From an uncultured Shinella sp. (GTDB taxonomy: Bacteria > Pseudomonadota > Alphaproteobacteria > Rhizobiales > Rhizobiaceae), in NCBI RefSeq assembly GCF_946479415.1, contig NZ_CAMLFY010000065.1:1-24451 (forward strand): a DNA stretch of 24,451 nt. The letters are read 5' to 3'. The position numbers were made by a program, and so were the translations under genes. Of this stretch, positions 15,154 through 22,021 are shown one piece after another (positions within the stretch are counted from its first letter, which is position 1; each line of letters opens with the position of its first letter). The notes beneath the pieces were generated by a model. The model saw only the letters and a list, made by a program, of their open reading frames with translations, was not told where the DNA came from and did no database searches.

Positions 15154-16512
15154 ATGAAGTCTGCTGACCATGCGGCGCTGGATGTTTCCCAGACTGACCT
15201 CCATGCCATGGCCTATACCGACCCTTTGACCGGGCTCGGCAATCTCTATCGCCTGCGTGACAAGGTTCGCCAGATCGCCAAGGAGCGTGAAGAGGACCCG
15301 GCCCCCTTCGCCATCGGCATTGCCAATCTCGATGGTTTCAAGCCTATCAACGATCTGTTCGGCCCGCGCGCCGGCGATGAAATCCTCTGCCAGGTCGCCC
15401 ATCGCCTCAAGGCGTGCATTCCCGATGGCGCCACCGTCACGCGCCATGGCGGCGACGAGTTCGCCTTCGTGCTGCCGCTCGTCTTCGAGCGCAAGGGCGC
15501 GGAAAAGATCGGCCAGATGCTGCGCGAGGTGCTGTCCGCCCCCTTCGATCTCGGCGACCGCAACGTGCGCCTCTCGGCCTCCTTCGGCTTTGCCATCTAT
15601 CCTTTCGCGGGCGAGGATTTCACGGAACTGCTGAAGAGCGCCGACACCGCGCTCTACCGTTCCAAGCGCCGCGGCCGTGGCCAGATCACCGTCTATTCCC
15701 AGGAAATCGCCCAGGAGATGAAACGCGCGACGCAGCTTGAGCAGGCGCTGCGCAATGCCATCATCGCCAATGAGGTGGATGTGCATTTCCAGCCGATCGT
15801 CAGCCTGCGCGACGACACGGTGGTGGGTTTCGAGGCGCTCGCCCGCTGGTGCGACGCCGATCTCGGCTATGTCTCGCCGGCGCTGTTCGTGCCGCTCGCC
15901 GAAGAGCGCGGCTTCATCGACGCGCTGTCCGATACGCTGCTGCGCAAGGCGGCCGAAGCCGCACTTTCCTGGCCGAAGGAACTGTTCCTCTCCTTCAACC
16001 TCTCCTCCGCCCAGCTGATGGATCCGAAGACGGCGTTCAACACACTCGCTATCCTCAACCGCGTGGGGCTCGATCCGCGCCGGCTCGAGCTGGAGATCAC
16101 CGAAACCGCCGTCATGACGGATGCCGATACGGCCCAGAAGATCGTCGGCGAGCTGCGTGCGGCCGGCGTCCGCATCTCCCTCGACGATTTCGGCACCGGC
16201 CAGTCGAGCCTCGGGCGCCTGCGCGATTTCTCCTTCGACAAGGTGAAGATCGACCGTGCCTTCGTTTCGCGCATCTCCAACGACAAGGCCTCCGAGCACA
16301 TCATCAAGGCGATCGTAGCCATGTGCGAAGGTCTCGACCTTGCCGTGGTCGCCGAGGGCATCGAGGATTTCTCCGAGGCGCTGAAGCTCAAGGCGCTCGG
16401 CTGCGGCATGGGGCAGGGCTATTTCTACGGCAAGCCGGCCGATGCCGTCGCCACCATGCGTTACCTTGCAGACCGCTACGTGACGGTCGAAAGCCGTGCC
16501 GCCTCCGCCTGA
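15154..16512 (+). CDS. GGDEF-EAL protein (probable c-di-GMP phosphodiesterase)
   Basis: This 452-residue cytoplasmic protein has no N-terminal sensor; GGDEF begins at ~residue 20 (MAYTDPLTGLGN). The signature GGDEF is intact at 99-103. The first metal-binding Asp of the usual D-x-D-x-F-K is Asn58 (ANLDGFK), and no RxxD inhibitory site precedes GGDEF, so cyclase activity is doubtful. The EAL domain (~195-435) has the expected catalytic set: E227 (EAL), N in FNLSS, E314, D344/D345 (DDFGTG), K365, E401 and Q421. It should hydrolyse c-di-GMP to pGpG, perhaps with GGDEF as a GTP-sensing module (inference). The start at 15154 has GGGAAA 6 bases upstream. An in-frame GTG at 15109 lacks one. Confidence 0.9.
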   Translation: MKSADHAALDVSQTDLHAMAYTDPLTGLGNLYRLRDKVRQIAKEREEDPAPFAIGIANLDGFKPINDLFGPRAGDEILCQVAHRLKACIPDGATVTRHGGDEFAFVLPLVFERKGAEKIGQMLREVLSAPFDLGDRNVRLSASFGFAIYPFAGEDFTELLKSADTALYRSKRRGRGQITVYSQEIAQEMKRATQLEQALRNAIIANEVDVHFQPIVSLRDDTVVGFEALARWCDADLGYVSPALFVPLAEERGFIDALSDTLLRKAAEAALSWPKELFLSFNLSSAQLMDPKTAFNTLAILNRVGLDPRRLELEITETAVMTDADTAQKIVGELRAAGVRISLDDFGTGQSSLGRLRDFSFDKVKIDRAFVSRISNDKASEHIIKAIVAMCEGLDLAVVAEGIEDFSEALKLKALGCGMGQGYFYGKPADAVATMRYLADRYVTVESRAASA

Positions 16513-16589
16513 GGCGTGCCTAAATATGTCACTCCCTTAAAATTGTATCTTTCGGTTTAGCGCGAACGCAAATACTCGCGGTTTAATCT

Positions 16590-16612
16590 CCCAATAGGAA
16601 AAGACAATTGGG
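16590..16612 (+). promoter_or_regulatory. Potential hairpin over the Shine-Dalgarno of the PilZ gene
   Basis: CCCAAT (16590-16595) is complementary to ATTGGG (16607-16612), with an 11-base A-rich loop. The right arm runs into the GGGGG that is the best ribosome-binding site for the ATG at 16624. Folding could partly hide that site. The stem is only 6 bp, so this is tentative. Confidence 0.25.
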
Positions 16613-16623
16613 GGTAAACAGGG

Positions 16624-16959
16624 ATGGCGACCATCAAGGACATGCCCGTCAGGGCCAACGATCGTTCCAAGGTGCGCATTTTTGCCGAGGTTCGCGTCAT
16701 GCATCAGACCTCGCGGGCACGCGTCGTCGATCTCTCGCCGACCGGCATGGCCTTCGATCTGGAAAAGCCGGTCCAGGCCATGCCCGGCCAACTGGTGACG
16801 ATCGAAAGCGAAGAGCTTGGCCGCCTCAGCGGCACGGTGCGCTGGTATTCCAACGGCCGTCTCGGCATCCAGTACAAGCTGTCGACCAATGCGCTGGCGC
16901 AGATCAATTCCTATTTCCGCTTCTTCCACGAAGAGGTGAAGCCGGTGTTGAAAAGGTAG
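16624..16959 (+). CDS. Single-domain PilZ protein (c-di-GMP receptor)
   Basis: This 111-residue protein consists of one PilZ domain. The c-di-GMP-binding signatures are present: an Arg-rich loop with RxxxR (R10-R14 and R14-R18, in RANDRSKVR) and DxSxxG at D36-S38-G41 (VVDLSPTGMAF). A conserved GTVRW strand and a C-terminal helix follow. Small stand-alone PilZ proteins of this type (DgrA in Caulobacter, McrA in Sinorhizobium) bind c-di-GMP and reduce motility. Equivalence is inferred from size and motifs. It follows the GGDEF-EAL gene by 111 bp on the same strand, placing a c-di-GMP enzyme and a receptor side by side. The convergent small gene ends 7 bases after its stop. Confidence 0.9.
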   Translation: MATIKDMPVRANDRSKVRIFAEVRVMHQTSRARVVDLSPTGMAFDLEKPVQAMPGQLVTIESEELGRLSGTVRWYSNGRLGIQYKLSTNALAQINSYFRFFHEEVKPVLKR

Positions 16960-16965
16960 GGGCTC

Positions 16966-17271
16966 TCAAACCTTGCTTTCGAGGCTATCGACCCTCTGAC
17001 CCAAGACATCGACGCTCTGCTCGATGCGGGAAAGCGAGTTTTCGATCGAGGTTTGGATGTTGGCCAGTGAACCACCGATCTCCATCTTGATCATCAACTC
17101 GATGTCGTCGCGAAGCTCCGTCTCGCGCCGCTCCACCCGTCGCGTCAGGTCATAGGATCCGGTAACCAGCCGCATCATGTCCGCGACGTCCTTCCTTAGA
17201 AGGCGCAGTTCGTCCATCTGGATTTTTGCCTGCTTTGCAAGGAAATCGAGGCTGATTGCTTCGGTCGTCAT
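16966..17271 (-). CDS. Small coiled-coil hypothetical protein
   Basis: This 101-residue protein starts MTTEAISLDFLAKQAKIQMDE. It has no recognised domain. Its heptad-like pattern runs nearly the whole length: MDELRLLRKDVADMMRLV, then RRVERRETELRDDIELMIKME, then IQTSIENSLSRIEQSVDVLGQRVDSLESKV. An extended helical oligomer is likely. There is no signal peptide or membrane segment. The start at 17271 has AAGGA about 8 bases upstream; an in-frame start at 17358 would overlap the LysR gene's 3' end. It lies downstream of the LysR gene on the same strand and converges on the PilZ gene. Similar short proteins are common in rhizobia; function unknown. Confidence 0.7.
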   Translation of the reverse strand: MTTEAISLDFLAKQAKIQMDELRLLRKDVADMMRLVTGSYDLTRRVERRETELRDDIELMIKMEIGGSLANIQTSIENSLSRIEQSVDVLGQRVDSLESKV

Positions 17272-17336
17272 CGGCGCGTCCTTGAAACTTGTGTCCAATG
17301 TAAGCTTTCGCCGGGCAAAGCACAAATGCCCCTTGT

Positions 17337-18278
17337 TCAACAACCGCCGAGGGGCCACTCCACCTCACGGCTGAGCCGCCCTTCCTCCACCAGCCAGTCG
17401 CGCACGCGGCGCGCCGGGCCGTTGAGTTCGCGCGAGCGCGGCCAGACGACATAGAAGCCTTCGTCGAGCTCCAGCGAATGGCCGCCGACGGTGACGAGCG
17501 CTCCGGAGCGCACCTGTCGCTCGATAAGGTGTCGCCAGCCCAGCGCCACGCCTTCTCCCGCGAGCACGGCCTGGATGACGAGCACATAATCGTTGATGGC
17601 GAGACGCCGCGCCTGCGCGGGATAGCGCACGCCGGCACTTGCGAACCATTCCGGCCAATCACAGGCCGCGCGTATCGGCTCCTCCAGATGGATGAGCGGC
17701 AGTTTCAGCAGCTCCTCCGGCATCTTCGGATGTCCGCGGCTTTCCACGAAGGCGGGGCTCGCCACCGCCGTGATCACCTCCGGCGCCAACAGGGCGGCGT
17801 GATAGCGCGGCCATTTCGCCGGATCGCCGCCGCGAATGCCGAGCGGGATCGTCTCTTCGTCGAGATCGAGGTCGCGCACGCTGGTCTGGATTCTGAGGTC
17901 GATATCCGGCAGGTCGGCGCGCAGCTTGGCAAGCCGCGGCAGCATCCACATCGAGGCGAAGGCGGTCGAGGCCGAGAGCGTCACATTGGCCTCGCGGCCC
18001 TTGGCCCTGATGTCCTCCGCCGATTTCTGGATGCGCGACAAGCCGAGCGTCACATCGGCATGGAAGCGCTCGCCGGCATCGGTCAGCTCCACGGCGCGGT
18101 GGATGCGGTGGAAGAGGGCGACGCCGAGCTGCTCCTCCAGATTGCGCACCGCATAGGAGACGGCCGCTTGCGTCATGCCGAGCTCATTGGCGGCGCGGGT
18201 GAAATTCTGGTGCCGCCCGGCGGCCTCGAAGATGATGAGGCTGGAGGCGGAGGGGAGCAGGCGGCGCAGGGTTTCCAT
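17337..18278 (-). CDS. LysR-family transcriptional regulator
   Basis: This 313-residue LysR regulator is of the GcvA-like type (METLRRLLPSASSLIIFEAAGRHQNFTRAA...). The winged helix-turn-helix occupies residues ~12-70, with the recognition region NFTRAANELGMTQAAVSYAVRNLEEQLG. The substrate-binding domain follows from ~95 (VTLSASTAFASMWMLPRLAKLRADLPDIDLRI). It is divergent from the MttB-family methyltransferase gene with an 88-bp gap, the usual arrangement of a LysR regulator and its target. It may respond to the methylamine or betaine used by that enzyme (inference). A 13-bp T-N11-A dyad overlaps its start codon, suggesting autoregulation. Confidence 0.92.
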   Translation of the reverse strand: METLRRLLPSASSLIIFEAAGRHQNFTRAANELGMTQAAVSYAVRNLEEQLGVALFHRIHRAVELTDAGERFHADVTLGLSRIQKSAEDIRAKGREANVTLSASTAFASMWMLPRLAKLRADLPDIDLRIQTSVRDLDLDEETIPLGIRGGDPAKWPRYHAALLAPEVITAVASPAFVESRGHPKMPEELLKLPLIHLEEPIRAACDWPEWFASAGVRYPAQARRLAINDYVLVIQAVLAGEGVALGWRHLIERQVRSGALVTVGGHSLELDEGFYVVWPRSRELNGPARRVRDWLVEEGRLSREVEWPLGGC

Positions 18279-18290
18279 AAATCAAGCTTA
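18278..18290. promoter_or_regulatory. Candidate LysR-type operator (T-N11-A dyad)
   Basis: TAAATCAAGCTTA matches the T-N11-A LysR-box pattern with TAA/TTA dyad ends. It overlaps the first base of the LysR start codon (18278) in the 88-bp divergent gap upstream of the mttB-like gene. The motif is short and degenerate, so chance is possible. Confidence 0.35.
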
Positions 18291-18366
18291 TCGTGTCGAA
18301 CAATTTTTTCCAGCGTTACAGCCTTGTTTTTCACGCCTAGCCTCACTTCCAATTATGGAGGTGACC

Positions 18367-19908
18367 ATGGGTGTAGCAGCAACGATCGACGCACCGGCAC
18401 GGCGAGGCAGGGGCTCACGGCGCGAAGGCACGGCCAAGCCGCTTGGCGTGCCCTATATCGTGCGCGGAATACCAACCTATGACGTGCTGTCGGAGGAAAA
18501 CCTCCAGAAGGTCGAGCGTGCCGCGGACCGCATCCTCGCCGAAGTCGGCATCGAATTCCGCGACGACCCCGCCGTCATCGAGCACTGGAAACGCGCCGGC
18601 GCCAGGGTGGACGGGCTGCTGGTGCGCTTCGAGCCCGGCATGCTGCGCGAGATCGTCTCCTCCGCGCCGGCCGAGTTTACCCAGCATGCCCGCAACCCCG
18701 CCAACAATGTGCAGATCGGCGGCAAAAACGTCGTTTTCTCGCCGGCCTATGGCTCGCCCTTCGTGATGGATCTCGACAAGGGCCGTCGCTACGGCACGCT
18801 CGAGGACTTCCGGAACTTCATCAAGCTCGCCCAGTCGAGCCCCTGGATGCACCATTCCGGCGGCACGATCTGCGAGCCGGTTGATATCCCCGTCAACAAG
18901 CGCCATCTCGATATGGTCTACAGCCATATGAAATATTCCGACCGCGCCTTCATGGGCTCGATCACGGCGGAAGACCGTGCCGAGGATTCCATCGACATGG
19001 CGCGAATCCTGTTCGGTGCGGATTTCGTCGACAAGAACTGCGTCATCCTCGGCAATGTCAACGTCAACTCGCCGCTCGTCTGGGACGGCACCATGACCAA
19101 GTCGTTGCGCGCCTATGCGCGCGCCAACCAGGCGGCCGTCATCGTACCCTTCATCCTCGGCGGTGCGATGGGGCCGGTCACGAATGCCGGCGCGATCGCC
19201 CAGTCCTTCGCCGAGACGCTGGCCGGCTGCGCGCTGACCCAGCTGGAGCGCAAGGGCGCGCCGGTCATCTTCGGCAATTTCCTCTCCTCCATGTCGCTGC
19301 GCTCGGGCTCGCCGACCTTCGGCACGCCGGAGCCGGCCATCGGGTCCATGGTCGTCGGCCAGCTGGCCCGCCGCCTGAACCTGCCGCTGCGCTGCGCCGG
19401 CAATTTTTCCAATTCGAAGCTGCCGGATGGGCAGGCCATGCAGGAGGGGCTAATGTCCATGCTGTCGGCCGTGCATTGCGGCGCGAATTTCATCCTGCAT
19501 TCGGCCGGCTTCCTCGATGGTCTGCTCGCCATGTCCTACGAAAAATTCGTGATGGATGCCGATCTCTGCGGCGCGCTGCATTCCTATCTCGCCGGCGTTG
19601 TCGTCGATGACAACACACTGGCGATGGATGCTTTCCTCGAAGTCGGCCCCGGCAGTCACTTCCTCGGCTGCGACCACACGATGCGCAACTACCAGACGGC
19701 CTTCTGGGATTCGACACTCTCCGATAACGAGCCCTTCGAGAAATGGAGCGAGGAGGGCGGCTCGACCGACATCGCGACCCGCGCCAACCGGCAATGGAAG
19801 AAGACGCTCGCCGAATACGAGGCCCCGCCGCTCGACGTGGCGATCGACGAGGCGCTGCGCGATTACATGGACCGCAAGAAGGCCGCGATGGCCGACGCCT
19901 GGTATTGA
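18367..19908 (+). CDS. MttB-family (trimethylamine methyltransferase-like) protein, non-pyrrolysine
   Basis: This 513-residue protein of the MttB superfamily aligns by eye with bacterial members (PTYDVLSEENLQKVERAADRILAEVGIEF..., FGTPEPA, LEVGPGSHFLG). Archaeal MttB demethylates trimethylamine using pyrrolysine encoded by UAG. No in-frame TAG occurs here, so it belongs to the large non-Pyl group that includes the glycine-betaine methyltransferase MtgB. Those enzymes pass a methyl group from a quaternary amine to a corrinoid protein. No corrinoid protein or activase gene is in the window. The start at 18367 has GGAGGTG just upstream, though the spacing is tight (4 bases). A divergent LysR gene probably controls it. 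The exact substrate is unknown. Confidence 0.88.
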   Translation: MGVAATIDAPARRGRGSRREGTAKPLGVPYIVRGIPTYDVLSEENLQKVERAADRILAEVGIEFRDDPAVIEHWKRAGARVDGLLVRFEPGMLREIVSSAPAEFTQHARNPANNVQIGGKNVVFSPAYGSPFVMDLDKGRRYGTLEDFRNFIKLAQSSPWMHHSGGTICEPVDIPVNKRHLDMVYSHMKYSDRAFMGSITAEDRAEDSIDMARILFGADFVDKNCVILGNVNVNSPLVWDGTMTKSLRAYARANQAAVIVPFILGGAMGPVTNAGAIAQSFAETLAGCALTQLERKGAPVIFGNFLSSMSLRSGSPTFGTPEPAIGSMVVGQLARRLNLPLRCAGNFSNSKLPDGQAMQEGLMSMLSAVHCGANFILHSAGFLDGLLAMSYEKFVMDADLCGALHSYLAGVVVDDNTLAMDAFLEVGPGSHFLGCDHTMRNYQTAFWDSTLSDNEPFEKWSEEGGSTDIATRANRQWKKTLAEYEAPPLDVAIDEALRDYMDRKKAAMADAWY

Positions 19909-19939
19909 GGCTTTCAACAACCGCAGTGCGTCCGGTAAA

Positions 19940-20080
19940 GACCCCTCCCTAATCCCTCCCCACAAGGGGGAGGGACTTAACGTGCGGCAGGCTCGGCGAA
20001 AAAATTGTTCGTGAGAGCAGGCTGGTAGCCTTTCTCCCCCCTTGTGGGGGAGATGCCGCCAGGCAGAGGGGGTTTTTGCG
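19940..20080 (+). repeat. RIME-like intergenic mosaic repeat, copy C
   Basis: This is the same orientation and layout as copy B. A first palindrome CCCTCCCC-ACAAG-GGGGAGGG lies near 19955, followed by a variable A/T-rich middle (19980-20030). A second palindrome CTCCCCCCTTGTGGGGGAG lies near 20035-20053, and the end is GCCAGGCAGAGGGGGTTTTT. It lies 30 bases after the stop of the mttB-like gene and before the terminator of the convergent PRC-barrel gene. It may act as a bidirectional transcript end. Confidence 0.88.
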
Positions 20081-20099
20081 ACTGCCATGTCCTCATGGC

Positions 20100-20130
20100 C
20101 AGATGCCCGGCAGGGCAGAGGGGGTTGCCC
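20100..20130 (+). repeat. Partial extra RIME right end
   Basis: CAGATGCCCGGCAGGGCAGA followed by GGGGGTTGCCC resembles only the right terminus of the full repeats (AGATGCCGGCAGGCAGAGGG then GGTTTT). It lies 20 bases after copy C, so it looks like a remnant of a second insertion or a partial duplication. Confidence 0.6.
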
Positions 20131-20139
20131 CACATTACA

Positions 20140-20173
20140 GAAAAAACCCGGTGGCGCAGGGAGCGCCACCGGG
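20140..20173 (-). terminator. Rho-independent terminator of the PRC-barrel gene
   Basis: On the minus strand an 11-bp perfect stem (CCCGGTGGCGC / GCGCCACCGGG, plus-strand 20147-20157 and 20163-20173) with a 5-base loop is followed by six T's (plus-strand AAAAAA at 20141-20146). It lies 22 bases after the stop codon. Confidence 0.93.
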
Positions 20174-20195
20174 CTGGAGGTCAGAAGGCTGAGGC

Positions 20196-20915
20196 TTATT
20201 CAACCGGCTGGGTCGTGGCCGGAGCCGTGCCCGTATCGGTCGTCGACGCGGTCGTCGAGTTATCGACCGGGGTATTGGCCTGGCGTTCGGCGACCTGCTG
20301 CGACTTGGTCTTGAATTCCGGCGCAGCCTGCAGGCTTTCAGCGGTTTCCGTGGTCGTCAGCTTGACGTCGTCGGAGTCCGGAACCTGGGTGATCGCGATC
20401 TTTTCGAACGGAACGGCGACCCACTTTTCACCGATGCCCAGGAAGCCGCCGACACCGATGATGGCTGCGTCAACGCCACCGGTCTTGGCCATGATCAGGT
20501 CGGAGATCTTGCCGATGCTTTCATCGCTGCTGTTGTAGACAGACTGGCCGATATAGGTGTTGGCGCTGATCTGCTCATCCGACTGGGCCGTCAGATAGTC
20601 GCCACCAGCGGCCGGAGCCTGGGCGGTGTCTTCCGTGGCGGTACCCGTTGCCGGGGTCTGAGCCGTATCCTCGGTTGCCGTGCCGGTGGCCGGCGTCTGG
20701 GCCGTGTCTTCGGTCGGCGTCGTGGTCGGGTTGGCGGCGGTATCGCCCGGGGTCGTGCCCGTGGCGGCGTCACCGGTCATGCCCGGCTGCTGCTCCATGG
20801 TCTGGGTCTGGTCGGTCGCGGGCTTGGTGGTGTCCTGCGCATAGGCCGCCGGAGCAAGGGCCGCACCGAGGAAAATTGCACTGGCGGCAACGGAAGTCAG
20901 AAGCTTGTTGGTCAT
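20196..20915 (-). CDS. Secreted PRC-barrel domain protein, probably general-stress induced
   Basis: This 239-residue protein has a Sec signal peptide (MTNKLLTSVAASAIFLGAAL then APAAYA) with likely cleavage after Ala26, so it is probably periplasmic. A Thr/Ala/Pro-rich linker (27-106) contains three 13-residue repeats. A PRC-barrel domain at ~107-180 (YIGQSVYNSSDESIGKISDLIM, VGGFLGIGEKWVAVPFEKI) and a second low-complexity Thr-rich tail follow. PRC-barrels are small beta-barrels seen in RimM and in many envelope proteins of rhizobia; the role here is unknown. The start at 20915 is set by the signal peptide and an upstream AAGGCAGG. A GGAAC-N16-CGTT promoter lies about 80 bases upstream, linking it to the EcfG general stress response. 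It has its own terminator, so it is monocistronic. Confidence 0.88.
   Translation of the reverse strand: MTNKLLTSVAASAIFLGAALAPAAYAQDTTKPATDQTQTMEQQPGMTGDAATGTTPGDTAANPTTTPTEDTAQTPATGTATEDTAQTPATGTATEDTAQAPAAGGDYLTAQSDEQISANTYIGQSVYNSSDESIGKISDLIMAKTGGVDAAIIGVGGFLGIGEKWVAVPFEKIAITQVPDSDDVKLTTTETAESLQAAPEFKTKSQQVAERQANTPVDNSTTASTTDTGTAPATTQPVE
20598..20714 (-). repeat. Three tandem 39-bp coding repeats in the PRC-barrel linker
   Basis: Residues 68-80, 81-93 and 94-106 are TEDTAQTPATGTA, TEDTAQTPATGTA and TEDTAQAPAAGGD. The first two units are identical in protein but differ at several synonymous DNA positions. The duplication is therefore not recent, and the amino-acid sequence appears maintained. 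Confidence 0.88.
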
Positions 20916-20997
20916 TTGGAACCTGCCTTTTCGTCTCTCGTTGGCATCAAGGTGCGGCGGTGTTTGAAAGGCCGTCCGCACCCGCTGATGTCTAGAA

Positions 20998-21022
20998 AAC
21001 GACGACACCCCGGTTTGGTTCC
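20998..21022 (-). promoter_or_regulatory. EcfG (RpoE2-type) promoter of the PRC-barrel gene
   Basis: On the minus strand GGAAC (plus 21018-21022) is separated by exactly 16 bases from CGTT (plus 20998-21001). This matches the alphaproteobacterial EcfG consensus GGAAC-N16/17-CGTT. Transcription would begin near 20990, giving a leader of ~75 bases before the ATG at 20915. Confidence 0.8.
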
Positions 21023-21069
21023 GATGAAAATTGCCTTCTTTTTGATCGGACCGATACTTAAGCTATGCA

Positions 21070-21104
21070 TAAAAAACGGCTCCGGATGGGGAAATCCGGA
21101 GCCG
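21070..21104 (-). terminator. Rho-independent terminator of the dgo operon
   Basis: On the minus strand a perfect 11-bp stem (CGGCTCCGGAT / ATCCGGAGCCG, plus 21077-21087 and 21094-21104) with a 6-base loop is followed by six T's (plus AAAAAA at 21071-21076). It lies 32 bases after the lactonase stop. Confidence 0.93.
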
Positions 21105-21136
21105 CAGGACTGGCTTTCGCGTGATCGGGCGCTGTC

Positions 21137-22021
21137 TCAGATCGAGAATTTCGGCTCGAACCGGCCTTTGACGGCGATGCCGAGTTCGAAGGTTTTGCCG
21201 GCATGGGGATCGGCAAGGCGTGCGGCTTCATCCATGTCCGCCCAGGCCGATGTCACCAGCAGGCGGTCGGCCTTCGCGCCGATAAAGGCCGGGCAGCTCG
21301 ACTGCGTGGCGGGCACGCTGTAGCGCGCGACCTTCGTGCCGTCGGGCTTGTAGACATCGACCGCACCCTGGCCCCAGCGGGCATTCCAGATGAGACCGTC
21401 GGCATCGCAGACCGAGCCATCCACGTCGCCCGGCTCGCCGCTTTGATCGGAGAAGACCTGCGGTTCGCCAGCGGGAAGGCCGGTTTTCGGATCGAGCGGC
21501 ACGCGCATGATCCTGTTGACAGCAGAATCAACAAAATAGCCGGTCGTGCCATCCGGCGAAAAGCAGATGCCGTTGGGAATGGTGACGTCGGCAAACAGCT
21601 TGGTGACCGTCGTGCCGGCCACGTGATAGATCGCGCCGGAATGCTTTTGCGCCGTGCGGCCCATCGTGCTCGCCCAGAGCGCGCCGGAGGGGTGTACGCG
21701 GCCGTCGTTCGAGCGGTTTTCGGCCTTGTCTTCGAGCTTCGCGAAGGGGGCCAGCGTGCCGTCGGCGACGCTGCGGATGAACAGGCCCTGATCGGAAACG
21801 ATGAGCTGACGTCCGGCATCGATAACCGCGAGCACGCTGCCCAGGAAGGGCAGGTCGTGCACGGTCTTCTTCAAGGTCGCGAGATGCAGCTCGTGCAGCT
21901 TCTGGCCCTTGATGTCGAACCAGAACGCCGTGTCGGTCGCCGGATCATAGGTCGGGCCTTCGCCGAGCTGGCAGTCGACCGCGTCGAGGATACGGCCGGT
22001 GAAGGAATGGCTGTCGGTCAT
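21137..22021 (-). CDS. SMP-30/gluconolactonase family lactonase (probable galactonolactonase)
   Basis: This 294-residue six-bladed beta-propeller is of the SMP-30/regucalcin family. Likely metal ligands are E21 (LGEGPTYD), Asn in the IPNGICFSPDG block and Asp in DVDGSVCDADGLIWNARWG; NDGRVHPSGALWASTMG is the substrate-loop signature. Such enzymes open aldonolactones. In this operon it would hydrolyse the lactone produced by the dehydrogenase to the free aldonate, most simply galactonate. Its ATG overlaps the dgoA stop by 4 bases (ATGA), so the two are translationally coupled. It is the last gene of the operon, and a strong terminator follows. Substrate identity is inferred from context only. 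Confidence 0.88.
   Translation of the reverse strand: MTDSHSFTGRILDAVDCQLGEGPTYDPATDTAFWFDIKGQKLHELHLATLKKTVHDLPFLGSVLAVIDAGRQLIVSDQGLFIRSVADGTLAPFAKLEDKAENRSNDGRVHPSGALWASTMGRTAQKHSGAIYHVAGTTVTKLFADVTIPNGICFSPDGTTGYFVDSAVNRIMRVPLDPKTGLPAGEPQVFSDQSGEPGDVDGSVCDADGLIWNARWGQGAVDVYKPDGTKVARYSVPATQSSCPAFIGAKADRLLVTSAWADMDEAARLADPHAGKTFELGIAVKGRFEPKFSI

Noticed and set aside
18367..19908. Pyrrolysine-containing trimethylamine methyltransferase
   Set aside because: There is no in-frame TAG before the terminal TGA, so pyrrolysine is not encoded.
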